NCBI RefSeq assembly: GCF_001484195.1
Contig: NZ_LLYW01000005.1
Location: forward strand, 1-54,290
Length of the DNA stretch: 54,290 nt
Origin: Thermococcus celericrescens
GTDB taxonomy: Archaea; Methanobacteriota_B; Thermococci; Thermococcales; Thermococcaceae
Reading direction: 5' to 3'
Each line of letters starts with the position of its first letter. Within the stretch, counting starts at the first letter, position 1. Below, one piece after another: positions 33,143-41,174 of this stretch. Under the pieces are notes generated by a model. The model was not told the DNA's origin and ran no database searches. It saw only the letters and a list, made by a program, of their open reading frames with translations. The translations under genes and the position numbers were made by a program.

Positions 33143-33172
33143 GTTTTAATTATATTTAATTACATTTAATTA
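33143..33172 (-). promoter_or_regulatory. Three phased 10-bp repeats over the sat operon promoter
   Basis: GTTTTAATTA, TATTTAATTA and CATTTAATTA follow one another with an exact 10-base period, so the sites lie on one face of the helix. They include the only TATA-like sequences upstream of the RHH gene. Bound RHH dimers would compete with TBP. Confidence 0.65.
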
Positions 33173-33222
33173 AGCGGGAACGTACAATATAAAGATTTCG
33201 GAAAATAGTGGAATCAGAAACA

Positions 33223-35604
33223 TTAATCCGTATCACTTGCACCAAATAGTACATCGTCTATCCTGAAAACCCCCCTATCCAGCACCGTCTTCTTCCGGAC
33301 GTAGACGTACCTCACGACGGCGCTCCCGTTGATGTCCGTGGGAAGAACAAACGCATCCTTCCCCCCGACGCCGTACCACTTCTTGAAGACGAGCGTGCCG
33401 TTATCGAGGTAGCCGTAGATGCCGAGGCCGGTTCCGGTGGCGTTGGTGAACCTGAGAACGACGGAGCCATTCTCCGCGGCAACGGCGACGTTCGGGTGCT
33501 CGAATCTGAAGATCTTCACGTAGCCGCCGTCGGAGTAAACCTGGGTGTAATTCCCGGAATAGTCATCGGTAAACATCAGCCGCGCCAGGGGGGTGTCAAA
33601 GGCCCTGCCGTTCATCAGCACGGCGTAGCCGTAGTTCAGGTTAATGTAAACGTAGGCATCGGCCGTTGGGGCTCCCGAGACGTTCACCTCCCTAACGACG
33701 TTCCCCCGCTCAACGAACGCCCTCTTGGGTATCACGACGCCCTTCCCGGCACGAACCTTGACGTCCCACTCCATATCTCCTGGGGCCGCCATGACCGAGT
33801 AGGGACCTCTGGAGAACACCATGAGGTTGCCGTAGGAACCCGCCCAGGGGAGAACCATCAGGACGTAGTCTCCGGAGGAGGCACCCGCGGTATCGACGAC
33901 CGCCCCGAACTTCGTCAGGGTGTCGTAGGAGACGATGACGTAGTCCACTCCAGGCTTCATCAGGTCCTTCTCCCCCTTGAGGCCAAGGTAGTACTGGGCC
34001 ACCCATTTACTGGGGCCACCCTGCGCAACGGGGGGTCTCATTGAATAGTAGGTCACCCAGTGGCCCTGATCCCACCAGGTCATGACGACGTCGTTGGGGT
34101 TGGAGATTTTGCCTAGATAAGTCAGCGCGGATTCCCATTCCTCCGTCATGAAGGGGTGGACGCTCAGCGTTGTACTGGTTCCCTGGTATGCGGATATTAG
34201 GGGGACGCCAATCAGAAGGAGGGAGAGAGCGGCGGAGAGCCATCTCCGTTTATCCTCAGAGAGACCCTCAATCAAAGCACCCATCGTATCATAGAGGGCC
34301 ACCAGCCCGATGCCGGCCATGGCGGCCACCGCGAGGGAGGATATGAAGAGGAACCTGGTCCAGACGACGGCCATCGGTATCATGACGAGCGCGGTGCCGA
34401 GGAGGAGGAAATCCCCCACCCTGGGCCGTTTGAGGAAGCGGAAGAGGAAGAGGGGCACCATCAGTCCGGAGATGCCGTAAGCCTCCCACCAGTCCCCAAA
34501 GGTCGTTCTCTGGGTCTCGGATATCGGGCTGGTGGGGAACAGACGGAGGAGGGCATCGTTTAGGATCCCGTAGTATCTGAAAGCAAGCCAGACGGAGGCG
34601 ACGGCTCCAAGCAGAACAACCGCACCCCTGACCCGTCTGTCCCTAACCAGCCTGGAGAGCACCAGGAGGACAAGAACCGCCGCAGCTGTCAGGGGAATGA
34701 TGTATTTAAGATACAGCAGAAGGAAGAGGTCCCCGATAAATCCAAACTGAATCCCGAGCTCCTCCGCCAGCTTTCTGCCGAGCCAGTGGGTGGCGCCCAC
34801 CATACCGTACCCAAGGTGGGAGCCTATTGAGTTTGCCAGAAGGGCGCCGGCGGCCAGGGATGCTATGAGAACTAGCGCGTCTTTCAGGTACCTGTCCCTC
34901 CCGAGAAGGAAGCCACCAACCGCGATGAGCAGGGCGTTGGAGGTAACGAGGGCGAATATTGGGTAGTAAGCCTGCCAGAAGGCCGCGGAAAGGCCGGCGA
35001 AGATCCCGGGAAAGAGGTAGAGGACCAGCCGGACGTTCCGCCACTTGGGCCCTCTGAGGGAAAGGGGAACGGCGGTTCCAAGGAGAGCCACGCTATAGAG
35101 GAAGAGCATGTAGTTGTCGCCGCGGTAGTAGCCGGCCATCGAGCGGAAGACGTGGCCGAAACTCACGGCCAAGATAAAGGCCGAGAGAAAGGCCTCCCTT
35201 TTACCGTGGAGCCTCAGCACGGTGAGGTAAGTGAAAACCACCGTGAGAACCCCAAAGATAACGGGCGTTATCCTGAAGGCGTTGTAGAGCGAAACGCCGA
35301 AGAGGGAGAGGAATTTATAAAAGTAGGCGGGCGTCATCCAGAGGCCTAAGGGATGGAACCCGGAAATCTGGTACCCCCACGGCCCTCCAGCGTAGGTGAT
35401 GAAGTTCACCCACTCCCCCCTCTCCAGGGAGTACCTGATGTAGGCGAGGTGGAAGTATGGGTCGTAGCCGAGGAGATACTCAAAGCGCATGGGGAGGAGC
35501 CTGACAACGAGGGTGATAACGGCTATGATGGTGGCCGCGAACTTCGGCTCGATGAGCCTCCTGTAAAAAACGGATGCCGTTTCAGACCTCCACAACCGTC
35601 CCAT
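33223..35604 (-). CDS. aglB: Oligosaccharyltransferase AglB/STT3
   Basis: This integral membrane enzyme moves a glycan from dolichol phosphate to Asn in N-x-S/T sites on the outer face of the membrane. About 12-13 helices fill the first 480 residues; LLGYDPYFHLAYIR near residue 50 holds the acidic DxD-type metal loop, and WWDQGHW near residue 508 is the WWDxGxx acceptor motif. The C-terminal 280 residues form the outer globular domain. GAGGGGAGCT decides ATG 35604, which gives 793 residues; a longer frame to 35703 runs into a mobile-element scar. The upstream glycan genes at 0.6-13 kb probably supply its donor. Confidence 0.93.
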   Translation of the reverse strand: MGRLWRSETASVFYRRLIEPKFAATIIAVITLVVRLLPMRFEYLLGYDPYFHLAYIRYSLERGEWVNFITYAGGPWGYQISGFHPLGLWMTPAYFYKFLSLFGVSLYNAFRITPVIFGVLTVVFTYLTVLRLHGKREAFLSAFILAVSFGHVFRSMAGYYRGDNYMLFLYSVALLGTAVPLSLRGPKWRNVRLVLYLFPGIFAGLSAAFWQAYYPIFALVTSNALLIAVGGFLLGRDRYLKDALVLIASLAAGALLANSIGSHLGYGMVGATHWLGRKLAEELGIQFGFIGDLFLLLYLKYIIPLTAAAVLVLLVLSRLVRDRRVRGAVVLLGAVASVWLAFRYYGILNDALLRLFPTSPISETQRTTFGDWWEAYGISGLMVPLFLFRFLKRPRVGDFLLLGTALVMIPMAVVWTRFLFISSLAVAAMAGIGLVALYDTMGALIEGLSEDKRRWLSAALSLLLIGVPLISAYQGTSTTLSVHPFMTEEWESALTYLGKISNPNDVVMTWWDQGHWVTYYSMRPPVAQGGPSKWVAQYYLGLKGEKDLMKPGVDYVIVSYDTLTKFGAVVDTAGASSGDYVLMVLPWAGSYGNLMVFSRGPYSVMAAPGDMEWDVKVRAGKGVVIPKRAFVERGNVVREVNVSGAPTADAYVYINLNYGYAVLMNGRAFDTPLARLMFTDDYSGNYTQVYSDGGYVKIFRFEHPNVAVAAENGSVVLRFTNATGTGLGIYGYLDNGTLVFKKWYGVGGKDAFVLPTDINGSAVVRYVYVRKKTVLDRGVFRIDDVLFGASDTD

Positions 35605-35659
35605 TAAAGCTCCCCTCTCACACCGATTTATCCCCAGTCCATTACCTTTTTTCTTCTGA

Positions 35660-36038
35660 AAGCCTCGCCCTTCAGGGCGGGGATGCGGTAATCGGTAATC
35701 CATTCTTTAAGCAGTCGAAACCCTTTTAAACTTTGGGGTGTAGTAAGGCCTCGGAGAGGCCACTCAAAGAGGGTTTCAGCGTGTCCTCCCGTCCCAGGGA
35801 GGAAGACGCTGTTAAGCGTCCTTTCAAAAACCGCTTTCGAGCGGTTAAGAACTCTGTGGGGTGGCCTTAGGTGATAACCCCGATCTGGTTTTGCCGGCAG
35901 GGTAACGGGCGCGAGACCGTGCCCTCGGGCCGAGCCAAAACCGGTGACAGGAGTAGGTGAATGAGTGCCCGAAAACCTTCCCGCCATTTGGCGAGGGGTT
36001 AAGCCGAACCCTCGCCCCTCACGGCAGGAAGGAGGTCA
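35660..36038 (+). mobile_element. TnpB-less IS605-type mini-element with own promoter (candidate stand-alone guide RNA)
   Basis: The left end has the hairpin GCCTCGCCCTTCAGGGCGGGG; the right end reads GCGAGGGGTTAAGCCGAACC and ends in AAGGAGGTCA. The same right-end string occurs in the element at 50115-51610. Inside, TCGAAACCCTTTTAAAC at 35715-35731 is a strong BRE/TATA, placing a start near 35752. The predicted transcript has several hairpins (GACGCTGTTAAGCGTC; AACCGCTTTCGAGCGGTT) and ends at the right end, as TnpB guide RNAs do. The bases after 36038 would be the guide. No protein is encoded; it may be a decayed element or a trans-acting guide locus. Confidence 0.55.
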
Positions 36039-36170
36039 GCATCGGCAGGTAATAAAAGTGTTGCGCAACCACCGGATGGCCCGCACAGTTGAGCGCGGGA
36101 AATGGCCCACCGGAGGTTAGAATTATTTCGAGTTATTTCAAAAAAATTTTGCATTAAATAAAAGCAAAGG

Positions 36171-36178
36171 TTTATATA
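36171..36178 (+). promoter_or_regulatory. TATA box of the 160-nt RNA gene
   Basis: TTTATATA, preceded by a purine-rich BRE (GCAAAGG), is centred 26 bases before 36201, where the terminal helix of the RNA begins. Confidence 0.7.
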
Positions 36179-36200
36179 GTTAAAGCACCTAATACTATAT

Positions 36201-36360
36201 GAGGAGTGCTGTGCAGGGGAGACTGAAGCGAAAGCTTCACTCCGAGCAGGCCCAACCCAAACGGTGGTTCCATGATCTGAGATGGTCACGGGATCACTAA
36301 CTAGGGAAAGGTCCGTCAAGAGTGGAACTTCACTCCTGCCTCGTCTGTACGGCGCTCCTC
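36201..36360 (+). ncRNA. Structured 160-nt RNA of unknown family
   Basis: The first nine bases GAGGAGTGC pair fully (one G-U) with the last nine, GCGCTCCTC at 36352-36360. Within lies GAAGC-GAAA-GCTTC at 36225-36238 inside GGAG/CTCC, and GAGTG-GAACTT-CACTC near 36320. Together with the TATA box exactly 26 bases upstream this defines an independent RNA gene. It is not SRP RNA, RNase P RNA, tRNA or rRNA by the motifs I know. It may belong to one of the Hgc families first described in Pyrococcus, which I cannot check. No long open frame crosses it. Confidence 0.65.
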
Positions 36361-36398
36361 ACTCCTTCTAACGTCCATTAAAAGACAGTCCGATAACA

Positions 36399-36508
36399 TC
36401 ACGTTTGGAAGAGCCTCCTGATCACCGGGTCCGGAATGAGGTACTCCCTTCCCGCATGCTCCAGAAAACCGTAGTTAACGAGCTTCTTGAGAAGCAGGTT
36501 AAGGTTCT
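36399..36508 (-). pseudogene. C-terminal relic of an archaeal ATPase at a TnpB element
   Basis: The minus strand encodes KNLNLLLKKLVNYGFLEHAGR and then EYLIPDPVIRRLFQT with a stop. This parallels the end of the intact ATPase at 26436-27494 (IKYGYIEKHDDEYYIIDPVIERAL). The upstream part is cut at 36509 by the right end of the TnpB element, so the element probably landed in the gene or near its end. Confidence 0.7.
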
Positions 36509-36510
36509 TA

Positions 36511-36690
36511 TGACCTCCTCCCCGTCCTGAAGGGCGAGGGTTCCAACGAGTTAACCCCTCGCTAAGGGCGGGGAGGTTTGAGGGGTAATCCTCACCACCC
36601 CTTTTGAAGGGGGTTCGGAGAACCCCTCCGGGAGGGTCTTCCCCCAATTACCCCTACCCGCCGTCAAACCCGGCAGGCTCGGGGTTATCT
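36511..36690 (-). ncRNA. Candidate TnpB guide (omega/reRNA) scaffold
   Basis: In TnpB systems the guide RNA overlaps the 3' end of tnpB and ends at the element's right end. Here the last 45 codons of tnpB and the right end are rich in stems (GGGGTTCTCCGAACCCCC; CGCCCTTAGCGAGGGG) and are conserved in the decayed copy at 50385-51573. The guide would be read from 36510 downwards, into the ATPase relic. The 5' limit is only an estimate. Confidence 0.5.
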
Positions 36691-37861
36691 TTTCCACAAC
36701 CTTCTTCAAAATATTAAACGCTCCAACAAGGTCGGCGTTCATAACAACACCCTTCCCACGGCACTTAAATAAACCCCTAACAAAGCGGGCATTAGAATGG
36801 CGTTGGCCGCAGAGAGGGCAAAGCTGGGAAGTGAAAGCCTCATCAACAACCACAACCAGAATACCATATTCTTCCGAGACTTCCTTGAGACGTTTGATAA
36901 CGTAATTGAACCGCCAAACGTGGGAGAGGAGAAAATTCTGCTTTCTGCCTTTCTCAGAGTTCCGGGCTATGCCTTTAGGATAACCAACCACAATCCTCGA
37001 AACTCCGAGGTGATAAAGCCTCTCGACAGTTTGTCTCACGGCAGTGTTGATGTAATGCTTGGCTTGGAGCTTGGCCTTCTCGTGCATTCTTTTGAGTTTT
37101 CTACTCGTTTTTGCTCCAGACTTGTTGAGTTTTGACTGGTAATCTGAAATCCTCTCCTGCCAGTAAAAGGCGATGCTCTTCAAGGGCCTTCCATTGACCA
37201 AAAAACTCTCACCGTTCTCAACGTAAACGGCCATCAGGTTGTTTACTCCCAAGTCAATACCCGCCGAGAGGTCTCCTAAGGGTTGCCTTGGAACTCTCAC
37301 CCATTCGCCGTTGATTAGCTTCTCTCCAACGGTGAAGCTAACGTGAGCATACCATTTCCGCTTTACCTCGTCGTAAGTTATCTCTAACCGCCCCTGCTTG
37401 CCCTTAAGGTAAATTCTTCCCCTGAATTGAATCCTCAGTCTTCCGAACTTCCCGAGGCGCCTCAACTCAATAACGTTCCCGGTAATCCTGTATTGGTCGT
37501 TTCTGATGGGGATTATGAAAATTTTCTTACCGTTTTCTTCTCTAACAAAGCCGGGAGGTTTTGGTCTGAACCACTCCGGCAATTCTCCGTTTTTCTTCTT
37601 GTTGAGTTGGAAGAAGCTCCTCCAGCTTTCAGCGTTCTTCCTCGCTAACTGCTGGACTGTTGAGCTGCCAATCCAGTTTTTGAACTCGTGGTAAACTTCT
37701 TTTTCTGTTCCATTAAAATCAATCCTGCCGAATTCTTTGAATTGTTTTAAACGCTGGTAGTTCAGCTTGTTCCAGATTACTGCCGAAGCGTGAGCTAACT
37801 CGAAAAGGATTTTCTCCTGCTCTTTTGAGGGCTGGAGTTTGATGGTTACTGTCCTCTTCAT
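36551..37861 (-). CDS. tnpB: RNA-guided endonuclease TnpB
   Basis: A 436-residue TnpB. The N-terminal KRTVTIKLQPSKEQEKIL starts the recognition domain. RuvC motifs follow: GIDLGVNNLMAVY with the first Asp near residue 205, VVVDEAFTSQLCPLCG with the catalytic Glu, and MNADLVGAFNI with the last Asp near residue 380. The zinc region has CPLCG and LFKC but lacks a fourth Cys, a form I believe is common in Thermococcales. The last 45 residues are low-complexity, translated from the guide-RNA region. It is presumably an active RNA-guided nuclease; the related copy at 50385 is decayed. Confidence 0.9.
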   Translation of the reverse strand: MKRTVTIKLQPSKEQEKILFELAHASAVIWNKLNYQRLKQFKEFGRIDFNGTEKEVYHEFKNWIGSSTVQQLARKNAESWRSFFQLNKKKNGELPEWFRPKPPGFVREENGKKIFIIPIRNDQYRITGNVIELRRLGKFGRLRIQFRGRIYLKGKQGRLEITYDEVKRKWYAHVSFTVGEKLINGEWVRVPRQPLGDLSAGIDLGVNNLMAVYVENGESFLVNGRPLKSIAFYWQERISDYQSKLNKSGAKTSRKLKRMHEKAKLQAKHYINTAVRQTVERLYHLGVSRIVVGYPKGIARNSEKGRKQNFLLSHVWRFNYVIKRLKEVSEEYGILVVVVDEAFTSQLCPLCGQRHSNARFVRGLFKCRGKGVVMNADLVGAFNILKKVVEKITPSLPGLTAGRGNWGKTLPEGFSEPPSKGVVRITPQTSPPLARG

Positions 37862-37933
37862 TTCAGAGTATGGTATTGTTATTAGGCCTTAAAAGAGTAT
37901 CGCTTTCCCGCTCAAGGGCCAGTTGGGCGGTTG

Positions 37934-38368
37934 TCAAAGGGTTTCGTAGACCAGTTTAAGTCGGTAGGCGTGTTTTAGCTCCTCCCCGGCCATCATTTTG
38001 AATATGTGTCCCAGGGAACCGTCCACTATCTGAGCGAGCTTTGTGTAGAGCTCGTAGGCGTGCTTCTCCCTCACGAGGGCGTCGAGCACCAGTTCCTCAA
38101 GGCTCTCGGGCTTTGCCCTCTCATCACCCAGCATCGGTTCGAGGGACAGGGAGTCGAGGTAGTCTATGACCGCGGTTCCCTTCAAACTGCCCTCCGCGAG
38201 CATTGCCTCGAGGGTTCTCCTGTGCCTCAGCTCCTCCTCGGCCATCAGCTGAAATGTCTCCACCAGATCGGGCCTCTCGAAGGCGGCGAAGGTCTCACCG
38301 AGCTTATGGAGGTTGTACAGCTCGTTCTCCTGCCAGACTAGCCTCTCAAGAAGTTCCCCGAGTCTCAT
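37934..38368 (-). CDS. Ferritin-like (rubrerythrin-type) di-iron protein
   Basis: Two helix pairs carry the di-iron ligands: NLHKLGETF and AEEELRHRRTL in the first, VREKHAYELYTKLAQ and AGEELKHAYRLKLVYE in the second. This is the erythrin-like four-helix bundle, 144 residues, without a rubredoxin domain. Such proteins handle peroxide or iron in anaerobes. It overlaps the HAD phosphatase gene by four bases. Confidence 0.85.
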   Translation of the reverse strand: MRLGELLERLVWQENELYNLHKLGETFAAFERPDLVETFQLMAEEELRHRRTLEAMLAEGSLKGTAVIDYLDSLSLEPMLGDERAKPESLEELVLDALVREKHAYELYTKLAQIVDGSLGHIFKMMAGEELKHAYRLKLVYETL

Positions 38369-39192
38369 TCCGATGCCTCCACGAAGGTCTTCAGGTAGTC
38401 GAGGAGCTCCCTCACGCTCGGAAGGATGATGTTTGGGGCTATGCCGGTTTTCTCAATATCTCCCGGCGTGTTTACGCCCGTCAGGACCATTAGGGCTTTC
38501 ATGCCGAAGCGTTTGGCGAAGACGATGTCGGTGTCGAGCCTGTCGCCGACCATCCAGATTTCATCAACGTCCCCGAACCTCCTCAGCCTCTCCCTGGCCA
38601 CCTCGAAGGCCGGTTCGTTTGGCTTGCCTATCACCAGCGGCTCCACACCCGTTGAGGCCCTCAACGCGGCTATTATCGCCCCTGCCCCTGGGTGGATGCC
38701 GTCCTCCGCGGGGTACGTGGTGTCGGGGTTGGTGCCTATGAACCCAGCGCCGTTCCTTACCGCCAGCGTGGCGTACTTGAGCTTCTCGTAGGTCAGCTCC
38801 GGGTCGAGCCCTACGACGACGTATTTGACTTCTTTCCATCCGCCGTTTCTGGCTTCATCGACACCAATGATACCCCATCCGAGGCGCTCCATCTCCCTGC
38901 GCAGCCCTTCCCCGCCGATGACGAAGATTTTTCCTGGTTTAAGGTGTTTTTCCATGTAGAGCCTCGTTGCCAGGCCGGAGGTTACTATCGCCTCCTCGGG
39001 GACGTCTATCCCCATCGAGATGAGCTTCTCCCGGTACATGGAGGGGTCCTTTGTGGAGTTGTTGGTGAGGAAGATGAACGGAACGCCCGTGTCCTTCAGG
39101 AATTCTATCAGCTCCCTGGCACCGTCAACCGGTTTGTTCCCCCTGTAGAGAACGCCGTCCATGTCGAAGATCAGGCTGATTTTTCTCCGCAT
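38365..39192 (-). CDS. HAD-IIA family sugar-phosphatase (NagD-like)
   Basis: LIFDMDGVLYRGNKPVDGA is HAD motif I; FLTNNSTKD is motif II; KPNEPAFEVA carries the motif III lysine and WMVGDRLDTDIVFAKRFG motif IV. At 275 residues it has NagD/4-nitrophenylphosphatase size. Substrates of the family include sugar phosphates and phosphoglycolate; not defined here. It is translationally coupled to the ferritin-like gene. Confidence 0.88.
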   Translation of the reverse strand: MRRKISLIFDMDGVLYRGNKPVDGARELIEFLKDTGVPFIFLTNNSTKDPSMYREKLISMGIDVPEEAIVTSGLATRLYMEKHLKPGKIFVIGGEGLRREMERLGWGIIGVDEARNGGWKEVKYVVVGLDPELTYEKLKYATLAVRNGAGFIGTNPDTTYPAEDGIHPGAGAIIAALRASTGVEPLVIGKPNEPAFEVARERLRRFGDVDEIWMVGDRLDTDIVFAKRFGMKALMVLTGVNTPGDIEKTGIAPNIILPSVRELLDYLKTFVEASE

Positions 39193-39222
39193 GAAAAAAG
39201 AATGGAGTTGGGGTTTAAAAGC

Positions 39223-39813
39223 TCACTGCTCCGCGCTTACCGTCAGGTTCACCTTTACCCCGTCCGTCTGGCATTCGTTTCCAACGGTCTTGGGCAGGGC
39301 GAAGCGTATCCTTATCCTCATGGTTTGTCCCGGGGTTAAGGAACCCCTGAAGATTGGGATATTCTTCCCGCTCAGCTCGGCTAAGCTTACTCCAGCGGCC
39401 TCCTTCACAGTGTGCTCACCGTTTGGCCCCTCAACGGCCACTTCAGTTACAACCAGATTTTTGCTGAGCTCCCCTTTGTCGGGCGTATTGTCGACGGTCT
39501 TCTCCGAGGGGGAAAGTTCACCTGCCTCGTAGTCCTGAACGTGGAACGTTAGAGACACCTTTGATACCGGCATGTCTCCCCTGTTCTTCACGGTGAGGAC
39601 TACGGTTTTTTCGTCCCCGGGCTTTATGTCGGAGAACTCAAATGCCTTCACGTCCCTGTAGAACTTGGATCCGTCTTTGCTTATCCCTATTGAGAATTCC
39701 CCTGTTTCCACGGTTCCTCTGGACGTTACAGCGTCCGTAAAGAGTGCCTTCCCCGCGGTTGTGGCTAGGAGGACGGCCAGGATCCCCAAAATAACGACGG
39801 CCTTTGGTTTCAT
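39223..39813 (-). CDS. TasA/camelysin-like secreted protein
   Basis: After a short basic start a hydrophobic segment (AVVILGILAVLLATTAGKALFTDA) looks like a signal peptide of the kind found on TasA/CalY proteins. Then follow FSIGISKDGSKF, a beta-rich domain with DIKPGDEKTVVLTVKNRGDMPVSKVSL, and SLTPGQTMRIRIRFALPKTVGNECQTDGV, all typical of that family. These proteins form extracellular fibres or act as proteases in Bacillus; archaeal roles are not known to me. GGTGG favours ATG 39813. A TATA box (CTTATAAG) lies near 39862. Confidence 0.75.
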   Translation of the reverse strand: MKPKAVVILGILAVLLATTAGKALFTDAVTSRGTVETGEFSIGISKDGSKFYRDVKAFEFSDIKPGDEKTVVLTVKNRGDMPVSKVSLTFHVQDYEAGELSPSEKTVDNTPDKGELSKNLVVTEVAVEGPNGEHTVKEAAGVSLAELSGKNIPIFRGSLTPGQTMRIRIRFALPKTVGNECQTDGVKVNLTVSAEQ

Positions 39814-39906
39814 ATTGACCACCGACAATGGTTATCATTGGATTTTTGATGGGATTGCTTATAAGATTTTCTATTCGTATGGGAAAATAAGAATAATGCT
39901 TGGTCG

Positions 39907-40893
39907 TCAACTAACGCGGATGTTCAGTTTTAGGCTCTGGATGGTGCCGTTAATTGCCTCGAGAATCAGGTCCCTTGCGTCCGTATCGGCGTAGTTTCCG
40001 TTGGGCGGTGCGGGGGGAAGCTCTGGAGGTTTATCTTTGAAGAGGAGGAACCAGACCTGCCACTGGCCGGGCTTATCGATTCTGAACGTGTAGTTGGTCT
40101 CGAACTGGGGTGTCCAGTTGCCTTCGATGTTGACTGGAACATTGGGGAGGGTCACGTTGAACCAGCCGGGCATGGGGTACATCTCGTGGATTAGGGTGGT
40201 GTTGGTCGTGTTGTCCCAGGTCAGGTTGACCAGCCAAATCTGGACGTAATAGGTCACGTTCCTGTGCTCGTGATTTACTATGCCGATTATCACTGTTCCG
40301 TTCTCTCCGACAAATAGCTCCGTCGGGTAGTCGTCCGCTATACCCCCGGGTCCGAGGATGTAGAACTCTGTGAACGCTTCTCCCGGCTTTGGATGAGTTA
40401 TGACGTAGGCGAGGGCTCCGATGGAGGTTATTATGGCGATTATCAGAATAACCGTCAGTGCTTTGTCGAGTTTGCTTGATTCCTCCCATTCGAGCTCTTT
40501 TTTAACCCTCTCCATGGTTATCCAGGGTATCCAGGGTTCGATCGCGGTCTCCCTGCGGTAGATTGCGGTGAGGGCAAAGGCCGTGTTGAATACTGTTAGG
40601 CTGACGAGGATGGGGGTGAGCCTTATGCCCCAGGGCGTGTAGTTGAGGGCCAGTCCTATGAGTGGAACGATGGCGATGCTGAGACCGAAGCTGAGGGCCA
40701 GCCTCTCAAGGCTGTCGAGCTCTTTTTTCTCGGGGAATAGTGCGGTTATGAAGACGTAGCCCGGGAAGAACAGAACGAACGCCAGGCCGAGGGCTTTTCT
40801 AACGATGCTGTCCGGAAAGAACGCGATGAGGAAGTCCAGGAACAACGAGAGGGCAATTATTGTGATGGTGTCCCAGTGTTTTCTCCACTCCAT
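39907..40893 (-). CDS. DUF1616 membrane protein
   Basis: The N-terminal third has four membrane helices (IIALSLFLDFLIAFF; ALGLAFVLFFPGYVFITALF; LALSFGLSIAIVPLIGLAL and the next). LFFPGYVFITALFPEK is the DUF1616 signature. A further helix near residue 155 is followed by an outer beta-rich domain (GFTEFYILGPGG-like start, many N-x-T sites). The outer part may be glycosylated by AglB. AGGTGG favours ATG 40893. Function unknown; it is next to the TasA-like gene. Confidence 0.8.
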   Translation of the reverse strand: MEWRKHWDTITIIALSLFLDFLIAFFPDSIVRKALGLAFVLFFPGYVFITALFPEKKELDSLERLALSFGLSIAIVPLIGLALNYTPWGIRLTPILVSLTVFNTAFALTAIYRRETAIEPWIPWITMERVKKELEWEESSKLDKALTVILIIAIITSIGALAYVITHPKPGEAFTEFYILGPGGIADDYPTELFVGENGTVIIGIVNHEHRNVTYYVQIWLVNLTWDNTTNTTLIHEMYPMPGWFNVTLPNVPVNIEGNWTPQFETNYTFRIDKPGQWQVWFLLFKDKPPELPPAPPNGNYADTDARDLILEAINGTIQSLKLNIRVS

Positions 40894-40931
40894 TTCGTCC
40901 ACCTGTTGCTTTTATGGTTTCAACAATCGTG

Positions 40932-41174
40932 TTAGCCCGAGAGCACCTCATAGACCTTCTTTAGCACTATTAGGGCGAACATGAATATCAGCAGCTCCAC
41001 GATGGGTTTTATCTCCTCTTTCTTCTCCCTGCTGAGGAAGAGGCCGCCCACCTCGAGCGTCACGAGGAGGCCTATCAGGGTGAGCGTTATGAACACGTCC
41101 ACGGATTTGACCGCGAGGGCGCTGGTCAGGATCCACAGGGAGATGAACAGCACTACCCCGTCCTCTACATCCAT
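40932..41174 (-). CDS. Small three-helix membrane protein
   Basis: The 80 residues contain about three hydrophobic helices (VVLFISLWILTSALAV; VFITLTLIGLLVTLEVGGLFL; IVELLIFMFALIVLKKVYE) and a short charged loop (SREKKEE). I do not recognise the family. It overlaps the end of the upstream gene by ten bases and precedes the DUF1616 gene, so it is probably co-expressed with both. Confidence 0.65.
   Translation of the reverse strand: MDVEDGVVLFISLWILTSALAVKSVDVFITLTLIGLLVTLEVGGLFLSREKKEEIKPIVELLIFMFALIVLKKVYEVLSG

Larger units (their letters stand above)
36509..37925 (-). mobile_element. IS605-family element with tnpB only
   Basis: Read on the minus strand, the left end has GGCCCTTGAGCGGG near 37910 and the right end has a hairpin GCCCTTCAGGACGGGGAGG and AGGTCAT at 36510. 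It holds an intact tnpB and no Y1 transposase gene, so it would need tnpA in trans to move. It lies between an ATPase relic and the ferritin-like gene. Confidence 0.75.

Noticed and set aside
36201-36360. SRP RNA or RNase P RNA
   Set aside because: The SRP GGAA-loop helix and the RNase P conserved blocks are not present; only a GGGAAAGGTCC string vaguely resembles the latter.
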